NCBI GenBank assembly: GCA_014529385.2
Contig: CM043963.1
Span: forward strand, 104,638,912 to 104,702,911
DNA length: 64,000 bases
Direction of reading: 5' to 3'
DNA from: Adiantum capillus-veneris
Taxonomy: Eukaryota; Streptophyta; Polypodiopsida; Polypodiales; Pteridaceae
Position 1 is the stretch's first letter. Each line of letters opens with the position of its first letter. The position numbers and the translations under genes are program-made. The notes below the pieces were generated by a model. The model was not told where the DNA came from. It did not search any database and saw only the letters and a list, made by a program, of their open reading frames with translations. Shown here piece after piece: positions 1 through 11,500 of the stretch.

Positions 1-284
1 CAACAACATCCAAGCACTCGAATGTCAAGCTCTCCTCCACCGAGCACTTCTCTAACGAGCTCCACTGAGCTCAAAAGCTCCTCTCACCAAGGAAGCCGCA
101 ACCGCCTCCTCGACCAAGCTTGACCACACCAAGCTCCTAAGCTCCAAAGACAATGCTCCTCAAGCTAAAATCGCTCTCCGTGAAACTCCGCGATCGAACT
201 CCACCGTCGAGAGCGAGCGAGCTATCGCCTCGAAGCTCTCAAAGCCGTCGTGCTCTCCGCGGTCACCATGGCTCTGATACCAAT
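1..284 (-). mobile_element. 5' leader of a Ty1/Copia-type element, with primer binding site
   Basis: Read on the minus strand, this follows the LTR at 285-472. The complement of 271-282 is TGGTATCAGAGC, the classic plant primer binding site for initiator Met-tRNA, separated from the LTR end by AT. An ATG follows directly in the context GAGCCATGG, as in many plant Copia and TRIM elements. The rest of the element would run off the left edge. No gag motif is visible in the 270 bases present, so the body could be Copia or a short non-autonomous derivative. Confidence 0.65.
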
Positions 285-472
285 TGAAGGGGATCGGGGA
301 GCACCATAGACGGAGAGTGAGAGAGAGAGAAGGAGATACACACACGATGTGGGTGGGGAGACTCAAAGAGTGAGCAGCCCCCTATACACTGATGCTATGT
401 ATAAGGTATACAAGTCAGTGGGCGCCCAGACTCTGGGCGGCCGGGCAAGGCACAGACGCCTATACCCCAACA
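285..472 (-). mobile_element. Short LTR (188 bp), Copia/TRIM family, copy 1
   Basis: Starts TGAAGGGG and ends CCCCAACA on the plus strand, so on the minus strand it runs from TGTTGGGG to CTTCA with the usual TG/CA termini. A close copy lies at 27358-27548, and the two diverge at exactly these ends, which fixes the borders. The adjacent minus-strand primer site makes this a 5' LTR. It contains a GC-rich core around GGGCGCCCAG. The small size fits short-LTR Copia or TRIM elements. Confidence 0.75.
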
Positions 473-492
473 CCTAGCATGGCCCTCACAAG

Positions 493-504
493 TGGTATCA
501 GAGC
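493..504 (+). other. Primer binding site (initiator Met-tRNA), plus strand
   Basis: TGGTATCAGAGC, preceded by CCTCACAAG, the usual context for an LTR end plus two bases. It points in the opposite direction to the site at 271-282, so it belongs to a different, plus-strand element, probably the gag-chromodomain relic that follows. The corresponding 5' LTR was evidently replaced or interrupted by the minus-strand element at 285-472. Confidence 0.7.
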
Positions 505-1163
505 GTAGTTTCTATCCTTGGCTTGAGAAAGGTTTTTAGTATGAACTTTTGTAGGAAGAGAGTGACCTAGGAATTGACAAAAATGGCACGATAGTATTAA
601 GAAGAGAATTTTTTTCCAGCTTGTGTAAGAATAAATGGAGATAGCAATTGTAGTAAAGAAAGAATAAAAAGAAAGAGGACATGATAAAGAACTTTGTCTA
701 CCCCATCTTTCCTATTAAATGAAGAATTAGGAAATCTACAAATATGGGAGACCCAGTACAATATAACTAGAATAATGCCTTGGGGGCCACTATTATGATT
801 TGGATAATCTCTATCAAAAATGGTGATAGAAAAAACTGGGAGTAGGTTCCAAGTATTCTTGTTGGAAATAAATTGGCATTGTTATTTGGGCTCGCAAGTG
901 ATTTTTTTAATCCAAGTCTATAATCTTATATTTTGCTTTACTATGAACCCTAGAGATTTAAGGACAATCCTCTAAAAAGCATGAAATAGAAGAACTTAGC
1001 ATTTTACAAAATGTTAAAGAAGTGCTTCCCTTGACCTTAATTATTTCCCAAATGTAAATTCTGGATGAGATAAAGAGAATCCATCTTTTAAGATGTCTAA
1101 CTTTTAAATAATTTTAAATCTACCCTTGAGTATTTGTGAATCTATCACTGAGAGGAAGCGGTT
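505..1163 (+). mobile_element. Leader region of chromovirus relic A
   Basis: A 660-base A/T-rich stretch with no long reading frame, lying between the plus-strand primer site and the first gag codons. Its position fits the untranslated leader of a Ty3/Gypsy element. No conserved element was recognised within it. Confidence 0.4.
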
Positions 1164-2283
1164 TTGTTTTCCCACAGCCATAAGAATATGCCACGTAAAC
1201 TCCCAAGATATACAGCTTCTCAGGACTTGCCTATAGCTAACACTTCAAATTCAGGTCTTCCTGATACACAAGCGCCACCACTTCCTCAAGTTGTCCCTGT
1301 ACCAAATCAGATGTCTCTTGCTACAACACTCAAAGAAGATTTTGGACGTGACAAGGATCTGAAGGCCCCTTGTCAAATATGTGCAACCACGTTCATTTTT
1401 AGGATGGGTAATGATGTTCTTACTCAACTAGAAGAATGGATAATTTAGATGGATGACTACTTTGCTCTTGCTGGCTAAAATGCAGTTGCTCAGTGAATAA
1501 TGGGGAGAGCTAAGTTAGAAGGACCAGCAAAAACATGGTGGAAGCCCAATTTCCAATCTTGCCAAGTAGCATAGGTGACCCAAAAGCTGGGAAGATTTAA
1601 AGAATCATCTCAGGGAGAGATATCTTCCCCTAGACTATTCCACCACTAAGATGAATGAGTTTCTTTCTTGCAAGCTACGGAATAGTTCTATTAAAGCTTA
1701 CTATGAGGACTTTGTCCGACTTTCACAATATTCTCCTCTCATGACAGAGGAACAAATGCTAAGTCTCTTCATCCTTGGGCTTGGATAAGATTTGGCTCCT
1801 GAAGTAGAATCCCTTCGACCTGCCTCACTTGCAGATGCTCTAATCTGGGCCAAGTCAAAGCATAAAAGCCTTTTTCAAAGAAGCACTACAATCGATAGGA
1901 AACGAGAATTTCTTGCCTTCCCTAGTCAACCCTGTCAAGCAATCTAAGTACCATTCATACAAAAACCAATTGTCCAACCCCAATCACCACAGTGCTTTCT
2001 TCATGTGAATGCTCTTCCAGTCACTCGGAGTGGAAGGGAAATTCAGTGCTATGAATGCCTAGAATTTGGTCATAAGAAGGCCCAGTGCCCTAAAGGAAAT
2101 GACCCTAGTAAATCAATCCTTCCTATTAACATTCAAAATCCACACAATCAAGGGAGACAATTCAAAAACCTTGGAGCAAGAGGAAGAAATCCAACCCAAG
2201 CAATAACTCCCCCTACCACTCATTTTCAAAGGCCAATCGCCAACCCACCTAGATCAACAACAATAAACTTTGTCTCAGTATAG
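1164..2283 (+). pseudogene. gag: Ty3/Gypsy gag (relic A)
   Basis: Gag is the structural polyprotein of LTR retrotransposons. After a Pro/Gln-rich N-terminus (1164-1446) come the blocks of the Retrotrans_gag domain: MDDYF, then GRAKLEGPAKTWW, and after a frame change near 1590 a long stretch including LRERYLPLDYST and the SLADALIWAKSKH helix. A CCHC zinc knuckle (C-Y-E-C-L-E-F-G-H-K-K-A-Q-C) sits at about 2050-2091. The frame is broken by at least one frameshift and several stops (at 1447, in the following 60 bases, and near 1786). No functional protein is expected. The sense frame after the knuckle continues straight into the chromodomain remnant. Confidence 0.8.
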
Positions 2284-2560
2284 GATGAGATAGATGAACA
2301 AGCCAATGTTTATGCTACCTTGGATACTAGTAACCGGAATTGGCAATTCCCCATCCTTGAGACTAGAGAAGAGTATGAGGATGGAGCTAGAGAAACTTTT
2401 AGACATGAAGGAAACAAAGCCGCTACATAGAGAATAGTATAGGAGGTTTTGATATAGTGGAAGGGCTATCCCACTGAAGGTACTTCCTAGGAAGACCACG
2501 AAAATCTTATTTCTCAGTTTCCTCATCTTTTTGTAATGAGATTTTTCCTTTTGTGATCAT
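2284..2560 (+). pseudogene. Linker and integrase-type chromodomain remnant (relic A)
   Basis: In the same frame as the zinc knuckle, after a TAG at 2281, an acidic linker leads to EVLI-stop-WKGYPTEGTS-stop-EDHENL. This is the core of the chromodomain found at the C-terminus of chromovirus integrases (consensus WKGYP...TWE). In living elements the chromodomain lies about 3 kb downstream of gag, behind protease, RT, RNase H and integrase. All of these are missing, so an internal deletion joined gag to the end of pol. Every stop in this segment is TAG. Confidence 0.7.
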
Positions 2561-4200
2561 ATTAATCTTCCCCAGCTGATGTATTTGATGAGTACAAGCT
2601 CCATCTTGTTACCTTTTGTGTCACTCAAGAAATGCTACCTTTTTTAGTACGACTGTTTTTGCTACATAATAACAAGCTTAGTGTTATTCTTTGTAACTAA
2701 GCTAGCTACATTTGTATTTCTCTCAAGGGATTCTACAACATACCAGACATAGGAAGCTAAGAACAAATTTAGTTGTATTTGTCAAGAGAAATTAGAGAAA
2801 GAAGGATTTAAGACAAAAACAAAGATCTTAATAAATGAAAAACATGTTAAGAGATACAACGAAGATGGATTTTTACAAGTCAATAAGCTCATCCATCACA
2901 TAATCAAAAGCAACTATCACAAGCGGGACACATATTAGTCCTTTCATCCATAGGAAGAATTCGATGTGAAATTTTTGCACTGATCTCTCTAGTATGAGGT
3001 GCCAGAAGTTAAAGGGCCCTCTAAGTGGTAAACCAAAGTGAGGGTAGAGATATATCTTTTGATAAGGAAGAAATTGAGCAAGAAATTAGACTTGCTTGAA
3101 GAACCCACAATACATCGACCTCATCATGCAGTAGTATTGAGGAACCAAACCCATTGCTTCAATTACCATATCCAAGCAGTCATTGTTGCGAAAGTGATCT
3201 TGACCCCAAAGTGTTACCCTTGTTATGTCTTGGAACGTCCACCATTTGGTTTGAGCTATTGAAGTTCCCAAGTGAGGGAAGAGCAGGCACTCATATCGCT
3301 TCACAAAATCCCTCCTGGCTTATTCACTTGTTTGTTGCATATGAGGAATAGCCACATATAAAATAAACTCTTATAATTGATCCATAAAGTAAGGTAATGA
3401 GTAAAGAGACAACGGAAAGCGTTAAAAGAGACAATCCTAAGAGGTTCTTGACAAGGAGATGGGAAGAAAAGAGGAAGAGGAAGGTAAGAATACCGTGAGA
3501 GATGAGGATAGATTGTGCCTTATATAGATGAACCAACTAGAGAAGAACAAATTAGCGTTGCCTAGAAGTTAAAGGTGTAACTTGCGATTGAAGATTTACC
3601 ACCTTCCTTTATTGTTTTTGAGATGAGGATGGCTCTTTCTTTTTGTTGGGGAGTTTGTAAGAGCCTTCTCCTAGCCTTTATGCGAGGCTAACACATCTAA
3701 GCCACCGACTTAAAAGATGAAAAATAAAAAGAGAACATTATAAAGAAAAAAATGTTCGAGAAAAAATTCGGGTTCAATTCAAGCACCAAAGTATACTCAC
3801 AAGACACTTTTGGATTATGCAATGAGAACATGGACATAACCAATGTATAAGAAATTAACTTTTCATTTTGAGAAAAGTAGCATAAAAGAAAAGATAAGAT
3901 AAGGGAAAAGGAAAAATAAAAAGCTAAAGAAGAAAAATAGAAGATAATGATAAGGTGAGTAAGTAACTTGTTGAGCATTAGGAAGTGAATGGGGTATAGG
4001 ACAGCCTCTTTATTTGGCAGTTTAAGGGAATGCTTAAAGCTTAAGCCAAGTTTCACCAAGCCTAAAAGAGAGGACAAAAAGGCCTATGCTGAGATTTTTA
4101 AAACGGTCATTTTTATATTTTGTATTTGAAAATAGTCTATTTAGTAACCCAAAAGAGAGGTAGGTAAATGAATTTTAAAATGTCCTTTTCCCAACCCTCT
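2561..4200. other. No gene recognised
   Basis: A/T-rich DNA with only short, unrelated reading frames on both strands and no family motif. The first part may be the 3' end or LTR of relic A, but no polypurine tract or TG...CA border could be placed. Confidence 0.4.
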
Positions 4201-4213
4201 TCTCTCTCTAGCA

Positions 4214-4220
4214 TATAAAA
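4214..4220 (+). promoter_or_regulatory. TATA-box-like element
   Basis: TATAAAA within GCATATAAAAAAC, followed by a long CT-rich stretch typical of plant 5' leaders, and by the first ATG of the weak gene candidate about 600 bases downstream. Assignment rests on position and sequence only. Confidence 0.3.
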
Positions 4221-4327
4221 AACTCTCTCTCAGTTAGATCTCATTCAAGGAGACACTTTTCAGTCCCCTGCCAGAAAAACAAATTTTCCACATTCTCTCA
4301 TTGTATTCTCTCTCTAAAACGTGAGCC

Positions 4328-4330
<3 letters not shown>

Positions 4331-4366
<36 letters not shown>

Positions 4367-4519
4367 TTTTATCCCCTTTTCTCTCTTGTCACTTCCCCTC
4401 CCAATCATTAAGGAACATTCTTTGTTGCCTCTTTTTGACAAAGTGCAGATCCTCCAAGGTAACAGATCTGCCCTCTCTCACACTCTCACTTCCTTTATTG
4501 TCTTTCTATCTCCCACTCC

Positions 4520-4554
<35 letters not shown>
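4331..4554. repeat. Two (CT)n microsatellites
   Basis: Uninterrupted CT runs at about 4331-4363 and 4528-4554, separated by CT-rich DNA. The Leu/Ser-repeat reading frames over them are artefacts of the dinucleotide repeat. Confidence 0.9.
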
Positions 4555-4822
4555 ATGCTTCTCCCACTCCAGCTCTAGCTGAGAGCAATGGAAAACTCCA
4601 TTACCTCTGTGTGCAGCATCATTTCTCTCTCTACACTCATGATCAACAATTTGCCCTCAAAGGAGATTGAGTTGCACTCCCTCTCTTTCTTCCCTCCACA
4701 ACATAATCCTTTTCTCCTATCTCTGAGTACTTCCCACTTCTTTCCTCCATAGCCACCTTCACCTGCTTGTAGAAGACACCATTACACATTCTCTCTCTAA
4801 TTTTCTTGATTAGCTAACACAA

Positions 4823-6273
4823 ATGTCATTCAATCCCCTACCACTGCAAGACATTACTAACAAGACAAAAAGATATCGATCAAACACTGATTTAGAGCAG
4901 GAGTATGCTACTGTACGACTTGGCACATCTAATCCCAATGTTGGAGATCAGCTACTACGAAACCTTGGGTGCAAGGCAATCAATTTATGGGTTGATGGCC
5001 ATATTTACCTTGGTGATCCAATGACCAATGCATCATCGCCCTTTCATAATGTCATTGAGCTACTGCGTTTTATTAGAGATGGGAGAGACGGATTGTTTGG
5101 CTACTGTTGGAGATTATGTTCAACTTTTGTCACAATAAAAGGAAAGTAGGAAAACATCTCCGTGTTGTCTATTCATCATTTCAAGAGAAGTACGTGAAAG
5201 ACATTCAGCAAGTCAGAGAGGAAGCCAATGAGAAGATGAAGCAGCTAAATGACAGGATGTCAAAGCTTAATAAAAAAGCTGAGCATCAAAAAATGGAGCA
5301 AGAGCGCCGTCTAGACAATTATGTTTAGCACAACACATTGTACGTAATATGCACCGTCAAATCAATCATCTCACACACATTCCATTGGGCTACCACATTT
5401 GCAAGCACAAGAGACATGCAATGTCTATGATATCTTCAAGTAGTGGAGCTCAAAAGAAATGATTCCGTCAAACTTCTAATGCAAGCTTCTAATTTCTTAC
5501 ATTTTTGTAGGTTGCTATAATGTTATTTCAATATGCAAGAACTTGGCTCGGATGATGATGGGAATCGATTCCGATGCTCAAACAATGGACATACTCTGAT
5601 GCATCATATCATCAAGCCAAAGGAGTTGGTGGAGCTATTGGATGATCCATCCAATGGTGGCATTGCTAATGTTTTGTGCTAGAAGTATTTCATTGAACTA
5701 AAGAGCATTGTGTTGCCTCATGATATGATGGAGATGTGTGACAATGCAAGAATAAGTTTCAAGGCCTATGAAGCTTTGTATAGAATTGTCACACTAGGCC
5801 ACAGAGCAAAAGGTTTGTTTAGGTTGTTGCCAACACCTTACAATGTCAGTGTTGCGAAAAGGTGCACCAATAATGATGTTGAAATCTTGTTGGGTGGATT
5901 TCAATATGTGGAGGATGAAAGACCGAGGGGACTAGAACATGTTAATCTCCACCCAGTCATGCTCTATATAGGCCCTTGGCCTGCTAATAATAGAGACCCC
6001 CCCTTGATTGCATGTCCGTCCTGGCCCTTGGCCCTGCCCGGTCCTACCCTTGGCATGACATTACTCTCCACTTGGAGAAGCATTTTCATCCTTGAAAAGA
6101 AGAGTGGTGAGACTCTAATATTTTCCACATTGGCATACTTCATGGATCCAGCTGGTTGCTTGACCGAAAAACAGTTCAGTAGGAGGTTCAATGAAACCAA
6201 GAGTAACATCTTGATTTTTCACATTGTTGTCTATTTGCAACCATCTTGTGTTATCGGCTCCGTTCCAACATAG
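4823..6273 (+). CDS. Gene candidate of unknown family, frame interrupted
   Basis: Not recognised. An ATG-started frame runs 4823-5149 (108 codons). A second frame, 5107-5328, carries a charged heptad-like coiled coil (KDIQQVREEANEKMKQLNDRM). That same frame reopens around 5530 and from 5710 to 6273, including a segment with ARISFKAYEALYRIV and a block ending LLGGFQYVEDE. The shared frame and the upstream TATA-like and CT-rich leader suggest a single transcript with introns near 5150 and 5330-5530, or else a decayed ORF. The final ~110 residues (Pro-rich, then hydrophobic) look unlike the rest and may be read-through. It could be a host gene or the ORF of an unclassified repeat. Confidence 0.3.
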
Positions 6274-8153
6274 TGTGTAGACTCCATTTAGAATGCACAT
6301 GAGCATGATAAACGAGTTATCACGACAAAGATGTACCTGAAAGAGTATCTCTTTTCACTTTCTATGAAAGTAATTGGGTGACGTAATTTATCAGCAAAAT
6401 ATATGTCCTTGATTTGTTCTCAATTTTCATTAGTAACCCCACCATAACGAGGGTTCAAGGTTAAGAACCTCAACTATACATGAAGAGACTAAACCTAGTT
6501 GCAAACATGCTTTAACTTATGGTAAGCAAACTCCAACTAGAGCAATAATTTCTTACTAATTGGATTGCATGGTGCTAACGTTGGTACAACCAAAGTGTGT
6601 CGACCCTAGAAGGTGGCATGGGTAGATATGTGAAGGCTAGCAGAATCTTGGCAAAACGTTGGAGCAGCTAAGAAGATCATGGGCTGATAGGTAGCAGCGG
6701 AGGTGTATGATGCGGTTTATAGGCCAAGGAAGGCTCCATGAGGGGCTAATTTGGGGATCAAGTGAAGGATATGCGAGGTGCAGTCTTTGGGTCCAAGAAT
6801 GAAGAGCTTGAAGTGCTGAAGGAGCAGGTCCAAACGGCTCATCAAAATCGAGCTACGGAGCCCAAGTTATTGAAGGTTGAAGGTTCAATGTGTTGCAGAT
6901 TCTTGCCGGACAAGGCAGCTGGGGACAGGTGGTCCAAGTGGAAGTCAGGGTATAGGCGTGTAGTGCTCTGTTTATGGAGCCTACCCAACTTTTAAGATTG
7001 CAAATAGGAGCCACGGATTGCAAGTTATTGACGTTTTGCCGGGGGCTAGGTTGATGCCCACCTGACCACATGAGGGATTGGGCAATATGGCGTCTTTTGA
7101 GCCTTTACAAGGTTCTAGCGCAAGGTATGCAATGTATGGAGCTAGCAAGAGTTGACTGCTCGTCAAACGAAGCCCAGAGCAAAAAGTTGCAGCAGTTGGA
7201 AGATTGGGCGCCTTTATGCGAAGTTGATTGCAGATGATTTGATCGGTTTTTGCGGACTCAGTTCGAGGGCTTGGAGAATTGTGAAGGGCGACAAGGAAGG
7301 GTGAATCCGGGGCTAGACAAGTGAGTTCACGACCGGGCTTTACGGCTTGGCAATCCAACATTGGAGTAGGGAATGGGAGCCTGGAGGAGGAGGGCCAAAA
7401 AAACTAAGTATGGAGTCTTTTTTAAAAAAATTTACAAGGGCCTTGGAGGCTTGATGAGCTCGTGACTGCCACATGGCAGAGGAGTAGTCCCGCATGCAAA
7501 ATTCCATGGTACAGACCAAAGGTATATGAGCTAGAACGTTAGCCCTTTGTAAGTCGTGTGGTGACGAGGGAGTTCCTTGGTGCCCTGGCGATGGCGGCCC
7601 GTGTGGGATGCATGTTTAACCTCACCATCCTATCTTATTGCAGTATTAGTGAGAACCACGATTAATTTGTCAAACCATGGGACAAAGCTGGCTCGACTAG
7701 TGCATAGAGGCTACAAGAGGTTGTCAATCTCTTGGAAAAAAACTAACAACTCGCATCTAACTCAAGCTACACTCAAGTGACTGAAATCACCAAAATCCAA
7801 TCGCTCATCGGCAAGCAAATCACATACGTTATAGCATCAAATGACATCCAAACGTAACGAAACTTCTAGGACAAGTTTACAAGATCTAAGCACACATGGT
7901 TGTGGTCTCAAACCCTACTTTAGGTCAAGTTCCAAAATCACGATTATTAACAGCAGTGGATTTTTGACCTAGTCGTTTTTGACCCAGAATGCATCTAAAT
8001 GCTTAGCAATGATGCCCTAATACCCGGCCTATGCTTAGTTTTCGATTTAAAAGTGTAAATTCCTAGTTATGATGAAATTAGGCCACAGGTCGGCGATGCC
8101 AAAAGCTACGAAATACTATGAATGGCTTACGTCAATGCGTAGAGCTCTTACCT
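6274..8153. other. No gene recognised; fragments of a dispersed repeat
   Basis: Short frames only. Two blocks (6641-6691 and 6880-6905) match, in reverse orientation, the sequence at 30821-30903. There they lie side by side, while here they are separated by about 190 bases. At about 7936-7952 an ATCACGATTATTAAC sequence resembles the palindromes of the 12-kb leader with one CG-to-CA change. Confidence 0.5.
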
Positions 8154-8521
8154 GTGGTTGTAATGCAACAAACGCAATCGCAATGTGATAACCGGAGAGG
8201 GAGTAGGAAGCGCGAGAAGGAGAGAAGTGAGCGCCGTTATCTCACGCTGTGTATTTCTTATCCAAAACTTATAAAAAAACTCACAAAAATTGGATTTTAT
8301 AGCTTAACGAAGATTTTTGGGTGGTCAAGACTAATAATCTGAAGTTCTACCAAAGCTGAGAATTGACTGGCTGATACAATCTGGAAGCTTGTAGCCCCAG
8401 CTCATTAATTACAAAGTTTACCAAGAAAATAGAAGTTACAATATTCCCAATTTATCAAAATAATAATTGTTTTACAAGGAGAACTCCAAAAAATTGTGTC
8501 CACGTTAGCTTACTGCTAACA
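8154..8521 (-). mobile_element. LTR-like 3' end (about 368 bp) of the 8.5-12 kb unit
   Basis: On the minus strand it begins TGTTAGCAG directly after a purine run and can be closed at ...CAACCACA near 8154, giving TG/CA ends. It contains a TATAAA box (complement of 8296-8301) about 145 bases before that end, as expected for a U3-R-U5 order. No second copy was found near 13.5 kb where a 5' LTR would be expected, so this could also be a solo or unrelated LTR. A splice-donor-like CACAG|GTAAGAG crosses its end. Confidence 0.45.
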
Positions 8522-8537
8522 TTCCCCCCCTCCTCGC
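8522..8537 (-). other. Polypurine tract
   Basis: The minus strand reads GAGGAGGGGGGGAA immediately before TGTTAGCAG. This is the usual plus-strand priming site abutting a 3' LTR. Confidence 0.55.
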
Positions 8538-8539
8538 CT

Positions 8540-11500
8540 GTGTCGTCCCTTGACACAACTTTATGGGCTGAAGTAGTCTTCGGGTTGACGGCGGGCGAGG
8601 CGGTCTTTAAGTGCTTCGAGTGCCTTTTGGTATCTGATTCTTCGTTCTTTGTCAAGCACTTGTTACAGAAATTGCATGGTGACTTGATTCCTCAGTTCCA
8701 CCGCTGAGTAGCCTACAAACCTAGATGTGAGGTTGCTTATCATCGGTGCAAATATCTTCGTTCGCCAGGTGAAGAATCGAGTGTGATTGCTTCTTGAAAG
8801 GCTAGCATATTATGTGAGGGAAGGAACATGAATTTGGCATAGAATCTGTAAAGGATTTCTTCTTAAGGTTACCCACTCAGATCGTAACACAAGCCTTTGT
8901 TTCCTTCCAAGAATGAGAGCCATGGGACTCCTGTCTGCTCAGGCTCATTGAAAATTTGTATGCATGTGAGTAGCATCCTGCAGATCTTATATAACATTGC
9001 ACAGGAGAGATCTGGTAGACTCTTGAAGAATGAAATGGCGCCCGTTAGGGTTTTCACCATGTATTCCTCTGTCGCTTGGCCTCTCTCTGGAGCTGGTAGT
9101 CTGGGGAAGTTGAGCCAAGTTGGCCTCTTCTTCTGCAATGCTTCATGCACTTGCCATGTCCTTACTCTGGGTACAGGATAGAATGTTGGATCTTTTTGTA
9201 AGGATGTAGGGGCTCTTGTGAACAGAATCAGGTATCTCGGATTCTTGTTCAGCCAGCTTAACCGCCACTTTGGGTGGTCTTTATCTGTGCCATCTTCTTG
9301 CATATCCTTGTACAGCCTTTCTTTTACCTATAAAAGTTCTACTTTGATGAGAGGGTATGGCAGGGATAGTTGGTGCCATTGAGCGTTGATTTGCTTAGGA
9401 GTGAGTTGCGTGACTTTGACAGAGTGTAAAACTCTCAACTCCCAATCCATAGCGGCCTTCCACTGCTCATCCACCTCTAAGGTGATCTTATCCTTTAGTG
9501 CGTCTTCTTCAGCTTTTGACAGCTGGACCATTGGCACTGTATCTTCATCTGTGATGTGAACCTGAAAATCTTCATCACCACTCGGCTCTACTGTGGACTG
9601 TGTCTCAAACTCAGCAAACGAGACCGAGAGTATGTCTATTTGTGGCGGCTCTGAAGTTCCTTCCTCTTCGTGCGTGTCTGGCTTTCCATCTCTGAGGAGT
9701 TGATTTACGCGCTTGAGTTTTGCTATCTCCTTTAGGAGCTCCTCCTCTCTTTGAACCCGCATCAATGCCAGGTCTCTGCACTGTGATTGTTCAAGCTTTA
9801 ATTCCAGTTCTAAGTCCTTGTTTTTCTTTTCAAGTGCCTTGTACACTTCATCAGTTCCCTTGATCGAGGCCACGGCTGGATTTTCTCTGATTTATCGTAA
9901 GAAAATGGCCTGATCATTGATTCTTTGTTCAGAATATTGCAGGGAAGCATTTGCAACATCTAACTGCACTTGAATTTTTTGAGCTGACAGAGAGGTTGTA
10001 AGAACTTCTGTCAGCTGCTCGTCTTCTGTTTTGCAGGCATCAGATAACTTAGTGAGTAAATCACCTAACTCTTCTATTTCTTTTTGTTGTTTATCTCTAG
10101 CTATCTGATGTTGTTCCGCTTCTGCCTTTGGAGATTAGTGATGATAATCATTCCATCTTCGAGCTCTCAAGCGCCGATCACCATTTCTAATTCCTTGGCC
10201 TTTGTGTTGCGGTTCAAAGCTCCAGAACGGAGTCTCTCAGTCATTTCCTGCATCTGGCGTGCATATTCATTGACCTGTATTATAACTTCATCATTGGACT
10301 GCCACTCCTCCTGTCTTGCCAATTGGGATGTGCCTGCAGCCTCATGTGTTTCTTCTTGCTGCGTTGTAATTGCTGGTGGTTTGTGGAGGTAGATGGTCGT
10401 TCTTTTGCTTGGCCATCGTGAGGCTTTGATGCCTCGGCAGTTTCTGGTTGAGTAGAAGTAGAAGGTGTGGTCTCAACCCTTACTGTCTCTTCAGGTGCCG
10501 ATCTTTATGCCTTCTCTAGATCGGGCTCCGTCTCATGTGTAGTGGTAGTATCTACTTCCTTATCAATTTCTTCTTCTGGCTTTTGAGTCTCTTCAACTGC
10601 CTGCTCCGGTTCTGGCTTGGCTTCTTTTTCCTTATGTTCGTCGGTGTGGTCATCTTTTTGTGTAGATTCTGTTTGTTGGGTTGACACAAAATCTTTCTCT
10701 TTTTCAGTCTCTGCTTCTTCATTGGTACCTCTGCCTGGTGGTGATGGTGGTGGGCTAGGCATGGTATGGTCCTGTTGTTCCGCCGGCGGTGAGGTGGGTT
10801 GGGGAGATCCTTGGCTTTGCTCTTGTGTAGCCGTTTCCTCAGCTTTCTTTGCCGCTTCTTCTACCTCTTTCAGCTTTAGGGCTTCTGCCTCTTCGTACAT
10901 TCTTTCTAAATAATCTGTTGGATTATCTGTCTCTTTTCTTGTATGATGCTTTGTTTGAGGTCCTTTCGGTCTTGTGGGTACCCACTTTTCTGGGTCCTTT
11001 CCTTGTGCTTGCCTATTGTGCTAGTAATCCTGTTTTTCTCTTTCAAAACGTGCTTGTTTTTGAGCTGGATCCTCTTGGTGGGTAGCCACAGCTTTCCTCT
11101 TCATCTCTTCCCTCCTAGCTCTCTTTTCTTCGTTGTCAGAGCTCTCGTTGATGTGCTGCTCTGGTGAGTTGTCATCTGATTTATCACTTGATTTAAAAGA
11201 TCTTTTACCTGATCTTATAGCTCGTGGAGAGGGTTGTGCTGCCAAGATCCATGTATTCTAATCAAGGGTAGGTGGTGGGTTGTCGGCCATACCGATGGCA
11301 TGATAGGCTATTCTTGTCAACACTTCTGGCGCGCCCAAGTATGTTATTTTACCCTCCTCCTTGGTGCCCTTCAGGGTTGTCAAGACATATTGCGTGGTCC
11401 ACAGGCTGTCTTGTTGTCGACTTAAGAACCTGAGTGAAAGTGGTGGACACGGCATGATTTGGTGTCGTGTATCTTGGTGGCCTTTTTGCCAGAAAATGGA

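Noticed and set aside
3697-4077. 126-codon minus-strand ORF rich in Phe, Leu and Ser
   Set aside because: Low-complexity A/T-rich DNA with no start context or domain; seems to be chance.
10617-10913. Plus-strand ORF of 98 codons rich in Ser, Val and Cys
   Set aside because: Mirror of the Glu/Lys-rich minus-strand coding region; composition is explained by the opposite strand.
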